From NCBI RefSeq assembly GCF_003319185.1, contig NZ_QOHJ01000001.1, positions 124,001 through 188,000 of the forward strand: DNA of 64,000 nucleotides, read 5' to 3'. Each line of letters starts with the position of its first letter. The stretch's first letter is position 1. Both the position numbers and the translations under genes were made by a program. A model generated the notes under the pieces. That model did no database searches. It worked only from the letters and a program-made list of their open reading frames with translations, and was not told the origin of the DNA. Source of the DNA: Blastococcus sp. TF02A-30. Lineage in GTDB: Bacteria; Actinomycetota; Actinomycetes; Mycobacteriales; Geodermatophilaceae. Shown in pieces: positions 28,105-37,120 of the stretch.

Positions 28105-29601
28105 ATGCCCCCCACCGCACCGGACCACCCGCTCACCTGCCTGGTCACCGGGGCGACCGGTTACATCGGCGGCCGGCTCGTCCCCCAACTGCTGGCGGCG
28201 GGCCACCGGGTGCGGGTGATGACCCGCTCGCCGGAGAAGCTGCGCGACCACCCGTGGGCCGGTGACGTGGAGGTCGCCCGGGCCGACGCCGGCGACGCCG
28301 AGGCGGTCGCGGCGGCCTGCGCCGGCGTCGACGTCGTCTACTACCTGGTGCACGCCCTGGGCAGCGGGCCGGAGTTCGAGGAGACCGACCGGCGAACCGC
28401 CGCGGTGATGGCGACGGCCGTGCGCGAGGCCGGCGTCGGACGGCTGGTCTACCTCGGCGGGCTGGAGCCGGAGAACGAGGAGCTCTCCCCGCACCTGCGC
28501 TCGCGCGCCGAGGTGGCCGAGATCCTGCTCGGGTCGGGGGTGCCGACGGCGGTGCTGCGGGCGGCCGTGGTCCTGGGCTCGGGCTCGGCGTCGTTCGAGA
28601 TGCTGCGCTACCTGACCGAACGGCTGCCGGTGATGGTCACGCCGCGGTGGGTGCACAGCCGGATCCAGCCGATCGCCGTCCGCGACGTGCTGCGCTACCT
28701 CGTCGGCTGCGCGACGCTGCCGCCCGAGGTGCACCGCTGCTTCGACATCGGCGGGCCCGACGTCATGAACTACGCCGAGATGATGCAGCGGTACGCGGCC
28801 GTCGCCGGGCTGCCGCGGCGCCGGATCGTGCCCGTGCCGCTGTTCTCGCCGTCGCTGTCCAGCCACTGGGTCGGCCTGATCACGCCGGTCCCGGCGGGCA
28901 TCGCGCGGCCGCTGGTCGAGTCGCTGCGCAACACCGTGGTCTGCCGGGAGCACGACATCGCCCGGTACGTCCCTGATCCGCCGGAGGGGTTGCTCGGCTT
29001 CGACGACGCCGTCCGGCTGGCCATCCAGCGGATCGCGGACTCGGCGGTGACGACGCGGTGGGCCTCGGCGTCGGTGCCGGGTGCCCCCTCGGACCCGCTG
29101 CCCACCGATCCCGACTGGGCCGGCGGCAGCCTCTACGTCGACGACCGGACCCTCAGCAGCACCGCCGAACCGGCCGACCTGTGGCGGGTGGTCGAGGGGA
29201 TCGGCGGCGAACGCGGCTGGTACTCGTTCCCGCTGGCCTGGCGGGTGCGCGGCTGGCTGGACCGCGCCGTCGGCGGGGTGGGGCTGCGCCGGGGGCGGCG
29301 CGACGCCGACCGGCTCTACGTCGGCGACGCCCTGGACTTCTGGCGGGTGGAGGAGCGCGAGGAGGGCCACCTGCTCCGGCTGCGCGCGGAGATGCGGCTG
29401 CCCGGGCTGGCCTGGCTCGAGTTCCACGTGGAACACGCGACGGGCGGGAGCACCCTGCGCCAGCGGGCGACCTTCGCCCCGCGCGGGCTGTTCGGCCACC
29501 TCTACTGGTGGGGCATCGCCGTGTTCCACGGGTTCGTCTTCGGCGGCATGCTGCGCAACCTGGTCCGCGCGGCGGAGCAGCCGGCTCAGACCAGGAGCTG
29601 A
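28105..29601 (+). CDS. NAD(P)-binding SDR-like protein with C-terminal DUF2867
   Basis: A 498-aa protein. Residues 10-300 are an atypical extended SDR/NmrA-like Rossmann domain with the nucleotide motif TGATGYIGGRLV and VYYLVHALGSG. Residues about 330-490 form DUF2867 (DRLYVGDALDFWRVEEREEG, LRAEMRLPGLAWLEFHVE). Family members are annotated as NAD-dependent epimerases or oxidoreductases; no substrate is known. A 15/16 match to the parS palindrome lies within the coding sequence at 29420-29435. It is divergent from the permease. Confidence 0.82.
   Translation: MPPTAPDHPLTCLVTGATGYIGGRLVPQLLAAGHRVRVMTRSPEKLRDHPWAGDVEVARADAGDAEAVAAACAGVDVVYYLVHALGSGPEFEETDRRTAAVMATAVREAGVGRLVYLGGLEPENEELSPHLRSRAEVAEILLGSGVPTAVLRAAVVLGSGSASFEMLRYLTERLPVMVTPRWVHSRIQPIAVRDVLRYLVGCATLPPEVHRCFDIGGPDVMNYAEMMQRYAAVAGLPRRRIVPVPLFSPSLSSHWVGLITPVPAGIARPLVESLRNTVVCREHDIARYVPDPPEGLLGFDDAVRLAIQRIADSAVTTRWASASVPGAPSDPLPTDPDWAGGSLYVDDRTLSSTAEPADLWRVVEGIGGERGWYSFPLAWRVRGWLDRAVGGVGLRRGRRDADRLYVGDALDFWRVEEREEGHLLRLRAEMRLPGLAWLEFHVEHATGGSTLRQRATFAPRGLFGHLYWWGIAVFHGFVFGGMLRNLVRAAEQPAQTRS
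29420..29435. other. parS-like site inside a coding sequence
   Basis: AGTTCCACGTGGAACA differs at one outer base from the parS next to parA at 42779 (TGTTCCACGTGGAACA). It encodes part of the DUF2867 domain and is 7.5 kb from dnaA-dnaN, inside the origin-proximal zone where ParB sites cluster. Confidence 0.8.
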
Positions 29602-31355
29602 GCCGCGGCGAGCTCGCGGTAGAGCGGGCTGGCGTCCACCAGCTCGTCGTGCGTGCCGCGGGCGACCACCCGGCCGGCGTCGAGGACGACGATCTCGTCG
29701 CTGTCGAGCACCGTGGACAGCCGGTGGGCGACGACGAGCAGCGCCCGGTCGGCGGCCGCGGCGGCGAGGGTCTCGCGCAGCAGGCTCTCGTTGCGGGCGT
29801 CCAGGCTCGCCGTCGGCTCGTCGAGCAGCAGCAGCTCCGGCCGCGCGAGCAGGGAGCGCGCGATGGCCAGCCGCTGGCGCTCGCCGCCGGAGAGCAGCAC
29901 GCCCTCGTCGCCGACCTGCACGTCCAGCCCACGGGGCGAGCGCCGCACCACCTCGGTGAGACCGACGTCGGCGAGCACCGCCCACAGCTCCGGGTCGTCG
30001 GCGTCCGGCCGGGTGAGCAGCAGGTTGTCGCGGATGGTCCCGGCGAGCACCGGGGCCTCCTGCTCGACGTACCCGAGCTGCGCCCGCAGCGCTGCGCGCG
30101 GCACCTCGCGCACGTCGGTGCCGCGCCAGCGGACCGCGCCCCGCCCGACCGGGTAGAAGCCCTCGACGAGCGCGAGGACGGTCGACTTGCCCGCACCCGA
30201 GGGCCCGACCAGGGCCACCCGGCTGCCCGGGGCGACCTGCAGGGAGACGCCGCGCAGCACCTCGGTGCCGTCGGGGTAGCCGAACCAGACGTCGTCGAGC
30301 TCGAGCAGCGGAGCCGCCCCGTCCGGCGACCGCCGGCGCTCCGACGGCGGGCGTTCCGGCCGCTGGTCGACCTCCGGCGCGAGGACCAGGATCTCCTGGA
30401 TGCGCGTGAGCGCGCCGAAGCCCAGCTGCAGCTGGTTCCAGGCCCCGATCGCCTGGCCCAGGGGGATGACCAGCAGGAACAGGTACAGGATGAAGGCGAC
30501 GAGCTCCGCGACGCCGAGGGAGCCGCTGGCCACCCGGTAGCCCCCGACGCCGAGGACGGCGAGGAACGCGCCCTGCACCGCCACCGAGCCGGCCGGCGCC
30601 ACCAGGGCCTGCAGGCGGGCGACCCGCACACCGGCGTCGTACGCGCGGCCGGCGCTCTCGCCCACCGCGGCGACCTCGCGGTCCGTGGCACCGCTGGCGC
30701 GGATGGTGCGCACCGCGGAGAGCGCCCGCTCCACGGCCGCCGTCATCGCGCCGACCTGCTCCTGCGCCTGTTGCGACAGCCGGCGCACCCCGCGGGACAC
30801 GAGCACGACGGTGGTGAGCCCGATCGCGACCGCGCCCACGGTGAGGAGCAGCAGCCAGCCGTCGACGAGCGCCATGGCCACCAGCGCGCCCACGGCCTCG
30901 ACGGCCGAGCCGGCCACCTGGACGACGCCGGAGGTCACCGTGGCGCGCAGCAGCGTGGTGTCGGAACCGACCCGCGACATGAGGTCGCCGGTCCGCCGGC
31001 GGTCGTACTCGGTCACCGGCAACCGCAGCATCCGGTCGACCAGGGTCCTCCGCGTCGTGAGGACGACGCCCTCGGCGGTGCGCTGCAGGAGGTAGTCCTG
31101 GCCGGCGCCGAGCGCCGCCGCTGCGATGACCACGACGACCAGCAGCAGCACGGCCGGGAGCAGGGCGTGCCCGCCGCCGACCGCGTCGATCACCCGGGAC
31201 ACGAGCAGCGGCTGGGCCAGCGCCGCCGCGGCGGCCACCAGCGACAACGCGGACGCGAGGACCAGCGACCGGCGGTGCGGCCGCAGCAGGGGGAGGAGCT
31301 GCCGGAACCCTGCGACCGGCTCCGCCGGAGGATCCCCCTGCTCGGTACCGGTCAG
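29586..31355 (-). CDS. ABC transporter, fused membrane and ATPase domains
   Basis: About 589 aa. A six-helix exporter-type membrane domain is followed by an ATPase with Walker A GPSGAGKST, signature LLSGGERQRLAIA and Walker B LLLLDEPTASLD. The first ATG/GTG/TTG in frame is TTG 31247, which would cut into the first membrane helix (SLVLASALSLVAAAAALAQP). The frame is open upstream to a stop at about 31428 and encodes a normal lead-in (FRQLLPLLRPHRR), so CTG 31355 is proposed, beginning LTGTEQGDPP. The exported substrate is unknown; half-transporters of this kind dimerise. Confidence 0.82.
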   Translation of the reverse strand: MTGTEQGDPPAEPVAGFRQLLPLLRPHRRSLVLASALSLVAAAAALAQPLLVSRVIDAVGGGHALLPAVLLLVVVVIAAAALGAGQDYLLQRTAEGVVLTTRRTLVDRMLRLPVTEYDRRRTGDLMSRVGSDTTLLRATVTSGVVQVAGSAVEAVGALVAMALVDGWLLLLTVGAVAIGLTTVVLVSRGVRRLSQQAQEQVGAMTAAVERALSAVRTIRASGATDREVAAVGESAGRAYDAGVRVARLQALVAPAGSVAVQGAFLAVLGVGGYRVASGSLGVAELVAFILYLFLLVIPLGQAIGAWNQLQLGFGALTRIQEILVLAPEVDQRPERPPSERRRSPDGAAPLLELDDVWFGYPDGTEVLRGVSLQVAPGSRVALVGPSGAGKSTVLALVEGFYPVGRGAVRWRGTDVREVPRAALRAQLGYVEQEAPVLAGTIRDNLLLTRPDADDPELWAVLADVGLTEVVRRSPRGLDVQVGDEGVLLSGGERQRLAIARSLLARPELLLLDEPTASLDARNESLLRETLAAAAADRALLVVAHRLSTVLDSDEIVVLDAGRVVARGTHDELVDASPLYRELAAAQLLV

Positions 31356-31368
31356 CGCGGCCGCCGCG

Positions 31369-32322
31369 TCAGAACCCGGCGAGCAACGCCGGGACGAGGG
31401 CGTTGAGCAGCCGCGCGTGGTGCTCGATCAGCTGCGGCCGGTGCCCGTCGGGCCGGATGGCGGCGAGGTAGCCGCCCGCCGTCCAGAACTCGTCGCCGTC
31501 GTCGGTGCCGAGCAGCAGCTGCTGGACCACCGGGTCGGCCACCAGCCGGCGCACCTGCGGGCCGTCCTCGGCCGCGAGCAGCTGCCAGCGCTGGTCGAAC
31601 TCGGGGTTGTCGCTGGGGATCTGGACCATCCCGCCGACGCGGTGCTTCCACAGCCGGGCCGGGGAGAGCCGCAGGGCCGGGACGGTGCCGAGCAGCGGCG
31701 CGGCGGTGATCGCGTACTCGGGCACCAGGTAGCGGCCGGACACGAAGACCGCGTCGAGGGCGACCAGCTCCAGGCTGCCGGCCCGGCCGCGGAGCACGCT
31801 GCCGGGGCGGTGGTCCTTGGTGAGGCGGACCGGGGCGGAGGCGATCAGCTGCTGCAGCGGGGCGTCCTCCGGGGCGGTGCCGTCGGTGATGGTCCAGCCG
31901 TTCTGCAGCGCCCAGTTCTGCGCGCCGGCGACATCCCCCTCGTAGGTGAAGGCCCGCTCCATCTCGGGATCGCGGCGCCGGCGCCCGCCGAAGAGGCCGC
32001 GCCGCTCGGGGGCCGGCGCCTCCTGGGCCGGGGCCCCGGGGGGCGTCCACGGCTGCTCCGCCGGGGCACCGGAGCCGGCCGGGCCCGCTGTCGGGCGCTG
32101 CGGCTCCGCGGCCGGGAGGTCCCAGCCGGCCGGGCGCCAGGTCCCGGGGTCCACCGAGTGGTCGCTGTCGCGGGGCCGGCTGCGCCGGTCGACGATGTTG
32201 GGCTCGACGTCGTCGGCCGGAGTGCCCTGCCCGGGGGCCTCGCCACCCAGGTGCTCCGGCTCGCGCCAGCCGCTGCCGTCGTCGGGGCCGTCGAAACCGT
32301 CACGGTCGCGCGGGCTGCTCAT
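31369..32322 (-). CDS. Uncharacterised actinobacterial protein
   Basis: A 317-aa soluble protein. The first 120 residues are low-complexity, Pro/Gly/Asp-rich. A folded region follows from about 125 (ERAFTYEGDVAGAQNWALQN), with the core LELVALDAVFVSGRYLVPEY and DNPEFDQRWQLLAAEDGPQV, which is reminiscent of DUF3137-type proteins. I do not recognise a function. ATG at 32322 is 42 bp after the dciA-type gene, so it is probably the distal gene of that transcription unit. Confidence 0.7.
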   Translation of the reverse strand: MSSPRDRDGFDGPDDGSGWREPEHLGGEAPGQGTPADDVEPNIVDRRSRPRDSDHSVDPGTWRPAGWDLPAAEPQRPTAGPAGSGAPAEQPWTPPGAPAQEAPAPERRGLFGGRRRRDPEMERAFTYEGDVAGAQNWALQNGWTITDGTAPEDAPLQQLIASAPVRLTKDHRPGSVLRGRAGSLELVALDAVFVSGRYLVPEYAITAAPLLGTVPALRLSPARLWKHRVGGMVQIPSDNPEFDQRWQLLAAEDGPQVRRLVADPVVQQLLLGTDDGDEFWTAGGYLAAIRPDGHRPQLIEHHARLLNALVPALLAGF

Positions 32323-32364
32323 CGTGTGATCGTCCTCCCGGCCGGCGCCGGTCGTGCGGCGGGC

Positions 32365-32865
32365 CTATCCGTACGTGTCCCGCGGCCCCCGCCCGCGCAC
32401 GGAGCGCGGACCCTTCTTCCAGCTCGGGGCCGTCGGACCGACAACGCGCAAGGTCGTCACGACGTCCCCGCCGACCTGGGCCCGCAGCTTGCCGAGGATG
32501 GTGGGCGCGAGCAGCCGCAGCTGGGTGGCCCACGCCGTCGACTCGGCCACGACCAGCAGCTCTCCCTCGGTGAGGCTCTGCGGCGCGCAGTGCGCGGAGA
32601 TCTCCGGACCGACCAGCGCCTCCCACCGGCCGAACACCGAGCCCACCCGGGTGCGCTCGGACCAGTCCTGCTGGCTGATCAGGGAGTCGACCAGCCGACC
32701 GAGCGGCTGGGGGTCGTCGGCGCCGGGCCGGGGCCCGCTCCAGGTCCGCCGGGGACCGGCGATGCGGCGGCGGGTGGGCTTGGGCCGCGCCGCCGACGCC
32801 GCGCGCGCCGCCTCCAGCGCCGCGCGGGCGATGTCGCTGGGCCGGGCCGGGCGCTCCTCGCTCAC
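32365..32865 (-). CDS. dciA: DciA-like DUF721 protein
   Basis: A 166-aa protein. A basic linker ([14 protein letters not shown]) is followed by the DUF721 domain ([36 protein letters not shown] ... [13 protein letters not shown]). DUF721 proteins are DciA homologues, which help load or activate the replicative helicase DnaB in bacteria lacking DnaC. GTG at 32865 overlaps the recF stop (GTGA). Confidence 0.9.
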   Translation of the reverse strand: MSEERPARPSDIARAALEAARAASAARPKPTRRRIAGPRRTWSGPRPGADDPQPLGRLVDSLISQQDWSERTRVGSVFGRWEALVGPEISAHCAPQSLTEGELLVVAESTAWATQLRLLAPTILGKLRAQVGGDVVTTLRVVGPTAPSWKKGPRSVRGRGPRDTYG

Positions 32866-34040
32866 GGCGCACTCCCCTCCCCGACCGGGCTGCCCTCGCG
32901 GACGAGCACCGCCCGGCCGTCGCCGACCTCGACCCGCGCCCCCCGCAGCTCGGGCGGCACGTCGTCGAGGACCGCGGCGGTGATGAGCGTCTGCTCCGCC
33001 GACCGCGCCACCGCGGCGAGCGCGGCCCGCCGTTCGGCGTCGAGGGTGGCGAAGACGTCGTCCAGCACCAGGATGGGGTCCTCGCCGTCGCTCCTCAAGA
33101 GCGCGAACGTCGCGAGCTTCAGCCCCAGCGCCAGGGACCACGACTCCCCGTGGCTGGCGAACCCCTTCGCCGGGGCCGGGCCGAGGTGGATGACCAGGTC
33201 GTCGCGGTGCGGGCCGACCAGGGTCATGCCCCGGTCCAGCTCGTCCCCGCGCCGCTCGGCGACCCGCTCGCGCATCGCCGTGGTGAGCGCCGCCGCCGTC
33301 GGCAGCTCCGCGCCGGGAACCAGCGCCGTCCCGTCCCCGGCCGCCGGCACGGTCGAGGAGTAGCCCAGCGCGGCCGGTGCCGCTCCCTCGCCGGCCACGC
33401 CCGCGTAGGCCTCGGCGAGGTGCGGGGCCAGGTCGGCGACCAGCCCGAGCCGGGCGGCCAGGAGCTGCCCGCCGAGGTCGGTGAGGTGGCCGTCCCAGAC
33501 GTCGAGGGTCTCGATCGCCTTGCCGCGCGCCATCCGGGCGGTCTTCAGCAGGGCGTTGCGCTGCTTGAGCACCCGGTCGTAGTCGGCGCGCACCCCGGCC
33601 AGCCGAGGCGTGCGGCTGACCAGCAGCTCGTCGAGGAAACGACGCCGCTCGGTGGGGTCGCCGCGGACCAGGGTGAGGTCCTCCGGCGCGAACAGGACCG
33701 TGCGCACCATCCCCAGCAGGTCCCGCGGCCGCTGCAGCGGCGCCCGGTTCACCCGCACCCGGTTGGCCCGGCCGGGGTTGATCTCGATCTCCACCAGGAG
33801 CTCCCGGTCGCCCCGGCGCAACGCGGCGCGGACGACGGCCTGGCTCGCGCCGTGCCGCACCAGCGGGGCATCGCCGGACACCCGGTGGCTGCCCATCGTG
33901 GCCAGGTAGCCGACCGCCTCGACGAGGTTGGTCTTGCCCTCGCCGTTGCGGCCGACGAGCACCGTCGGGCCCGGCTGGAGCGCCAGGTCCACCCGCTCCC
34001 AGCTGCGGAAGTCGCCGACCTGCAGGTGGCGGACGTACAA
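32862..34040 (-). CDS. recF: DNA repair and replication protein RecF
   Basis: A 392-aa SMC-like ATPase with Walker [10 protein letters not shown], signature [14 protein letters not shown] and Walker [14 protein letters not shown]. RecF with RecO/RecR loads RecA at ssDNA-dsDNA junctions. TTG at 34040 was chosen because GGAGGG lies 5 nt upstream and the product starts [14 protein letters not shown], as in homologues. The whole spacer to gnd is the repeat element ending at the ribosome-binding site. Confidence 0.95.
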   Translation of the reverse strand: MYVRHLQVGDFRSWERVDLALQPGPTVLVGRNGEGKTNLVEAVGYLATMGSHRVSGDAPLVRHGASQAVVRAALRRGDRELLVEIEINPGRANRVRVNRAPLQRPRDLLGMVRTVLFAPEDLTLVRGDPTERRRFLDELLVSRTPRLAGVRADYDRVLKQRNALLKTARMARGKAIETLDVWDGHLTDLGGQLLAARLGLVADLAPHLAEAYAGVAGEGAAPAALGYSSTVPAAGDGTALVPGAELPTAAALTTAMRERVAERRGDELDRGMTLVGPHRDDLVIHLGPAPAKGFASHGESWSLALGLKLATFALLRSDGEDPILVLDDVFATLDAERRAALAAVARSAEQTLITAAVLDDVPPELRGARVEVGDGRAVLVREGSPVGEGSAP

Positions 34041-34053
34041 CGAGGCCCTCCGT

Positions 34054-34126
34054 GGTGACGTGCTGGAACGGCCACCCTTCAGGGGCCCGCGCCGAGCGTG
34101 CGAGGCGTGGGGGGATGGGTGGTCCT
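34054..34126. repeat. Dispersed hairpin repeat, copy 2
   Basis: A 73-bp element filling the gnd-recF spacer, from next to the gnd stop (34127) to just before the recF ribosome-binding site. Inner stem CGCC/GGCG (34090-34093 with 34104-34107); outer stem GGCCACCC (34070-34077) with GGGTGGTC (34117-34124), one wobble. Nearly identical to the copy at 20751. Confidence 0.78.
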
Positions 34127-35059
<933 letters not shown>

Positions 35060-35141
35060 GGTGTTGTCCTCTCGTCGAACGGTTGCGAGGTCCTGCTGCG
35101 CGGTGCCCGGGCGGCGCTGTCCTGACACGCGTGGTCCCTTT

Positions 35142-36299
35142 TCAGCCGGGAAGGCGTACCGGCATGATCAGGTAGCGGTAGCTGCCCGGGCGCTCGGCCG
35201 GCCTGGCGGCCTCGTCGTCGGCCGGCGGCTCCTCCACGCCGGAGAGCACCGCGGGCTTGAGCGGGCTGGTGAAGTCCATCCGGGCGCGCTCGGTGTGCAC
35301 CGCGGCCAGCCCGTCGAGCAGGAAAGTCGGGTTGAAGCCGATGGTCAGCGGCTCGCCGTCGAAGTCGACGTCGCAGCGCTCCTCGGCCTGGCCCTCGTCG
35401 TCGGTGCCACCGGCCCGCAGCGTCACCTGGCCCGGGGTGAACTCGCAGCGCAGCGGGGTGCCGCGCTCGGCGACCAGGGCGACGCGCTTGGCGGCGTCGG
35501 TGAACAGGCCGACGGGCAGCGTCGCGTTGGCCGCGGACTCCGTGGGCATGATCGCCCGGTACTTCACGAACTCGGCGTCCAGCAGCCGGGTGGTGGTCTG
35601 CCGGTCCTTGCCCGAGAGGCCGAGGATGCCCTCGCCGGAGCTCCCGGAGGAGAGGGAGACGGTGATCTCGGGCCCGCTGGTGAGCGTCTTGGCGGCGTCG
35701 GCCAGCGTGCGCGCGGGCACGAGGACCGCCGCGGAGATGCCGGAGGTCTGCGGGCGCCAGGCGAACTCGCGGACCGCCAGCCGGTAGCGGTCGGTCGCGG
35801 CGAGGGTGATCAGATCGCCCTCGATCTCCAGCCGCACACCGGTCAGCATCGGCAGCGTGTCGTCGCGACCGGCGGCCACCGCCACCTGGGAGACGGCCTC
35901 GGCGAAGACGTCGCTGTCCACCACACCGGCGGACGACGGCATCGACGGGAGGGACGGGTAGTCCTCGACCGGCAGGGTCGGCAGGCTGAAGCGCGCGTTG
36001 CCGCAGGTGATGGCCAGGCGCGGGCCGTCGGCGGTCACGTCGACCGGGTGCGGCGGCAGGGCACGGGTGATCTCGGCCAGCAGCCGGCCGGGAACGAGGA
36101 CGCGGCCGCTCTCGGTCGCCTGCACGTCCACCTCGGCGCGCGCGGAGACCTCGTAGTCGAAGCCGGAGACCGACAGCTGGCTCCCGTCGACCTCGAGCAG
36201 GATGCCGGCGAGGACCGGCACCGACGGCCGCGGCGGCAGGCTGCGCGCCGTCCACGCCACCGCGTCGGCGAGCACCTCTCGTGCCACCCGGAACTTCAT
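35142..36299 (-). CDS. dnaN: DNA polymerase III sliding clamp
   Basis: A 385-aa beta clamp with three repeated domains and no catalytic residues; the N-terminus MKFRVAREVLADAVAWTARS and C-terminus GSYRYLIMPVRLPG are typical. It tethers the polymerase to DNA as a ring dimer. ATG at 36299 is preferred for homology; GTG at 36311 (MGRE) is possible and would put the GGGGTGG sequence closer. It is the first gene downstream of oriC. Confidence 0.96.
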   Translation of the reverse strand: MKFRVAREVLADAVAWTARSLPPRPSVPVLAGILLEVDGSQLSVSGFDYEVSARAEVDVQATESGRVLVPGRLLAEITRALPPHPVDVTADGPRLAITCGNARFSLPTLPVEDYPSLPSMPSSAGVVDSDVFAEAVSQVAVAAGRDDTLPMLTGVRLEIEGDLITLAATDRYRLAVREFAWRPQTSGISAAVLVPARTLADAAKTLTSGPEITVSLSSGSSGEGILGLSGKDRQTTTRLLDAEFVKYRAIMPTESAANATLPVGLFTDAAKRVALVAERGTPLRCEFTPGQVTLRAGGTDDEGQAEERCDVDFDGEPLTIGFNPTFLLDGLAAVHTERARMDFTSPLKPAVLSGVEEPPADDEAARPAERPGSYRYLIMPVRLPG

Positions 36300-37120
36300 C
36301 TCTCGACCCACCCCTGCTCTGTCTCTGCCTCGCGCACGTGATGTCCGCGCACCGGCGGAGCCGTCGACCGCTGGGGTCCGGCTCCGTTGCGGTGCTCATC
36401 GTGCCTGTTGCTGTGCCCTCGGGGGAAACCCCGTCCCTCGATGGGCTGCCGAGCCCCTCCCAGCGCAGCGTCCCCACCCTGAATGTGGTTCGAGAAATTC
36501 CTGGTCTAACTCCCTCATCCTCGTCATCACTGGTGTGGAAGCTGGGGATCGGGGCCCTTCGTGCAGGTCAGCGCCCGATCCGGGCTGTTGGCCCGCTGTG
36601 GGTGGTCGGCGTCCGCCTGTTGTCGACACGTGGACATCTCGACGGTTGTGCACCGGGTCGGCCGGTCGTCCACGTCCCGTCCCCCGTCCACCCCCTGCGC
36701 GTCCCCATGCGGTGTGCACGATGCGGCAGCACGTCGGCCGGCACGGGACGACTGTCAGGTGGAACGGGGAAACCGCAGGTCAGCGGCGAGCGTTGCGCAG
36801 GGGTCGCCGACGGGCCGCTCGTCGGCGAGCGGGGTGGGGCTACCGATCGTGACCTGGGGCACACGAGATCTCCCCAAGCTGTGCACATTCCTGGGGACAA
36901 CTTCTCGACGTGTCGACGGGATGGCCGGCCGGTGACCGGCGTCCGACGCGTCCGACCAGGGTTTCCGCTGTCCACGGGGTTCCGCACAGCTGTGGACGAC
37001 GACATGTCGACCTGCGAGGCGGTGGATCGACGACGGCGCGCAACCCGGGCGCGGCGGCCGGCCGGAGGTCCTGCGGGAGGGCACCGGGTGGCGCGGGCGC
37101 CGCGTGGAGAGCCGCCGCTG
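36300..37120. other. Replication origin oriC (dnaA-dnaN spacer)
   Basis: An 821-bp gene-free spacer between dnaA and dnaN, the standard actinobacterial origin position. DnaA-box-like sequences: TGTGGAAGC 36534, TTGTCGACA 36620, TCGTCCACG 36666, TGGGGACAA 36892, CTGTCCACG 36968 and TGTGGACGA 36991-36999. Most deviate from TTGTCCACA in one or two bases. The least GC-rich stretch is about 36481-36530, next to dnaN, and is a candidate unwinding element. It also holds the dnaN promoter. Confidence 0.85.
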
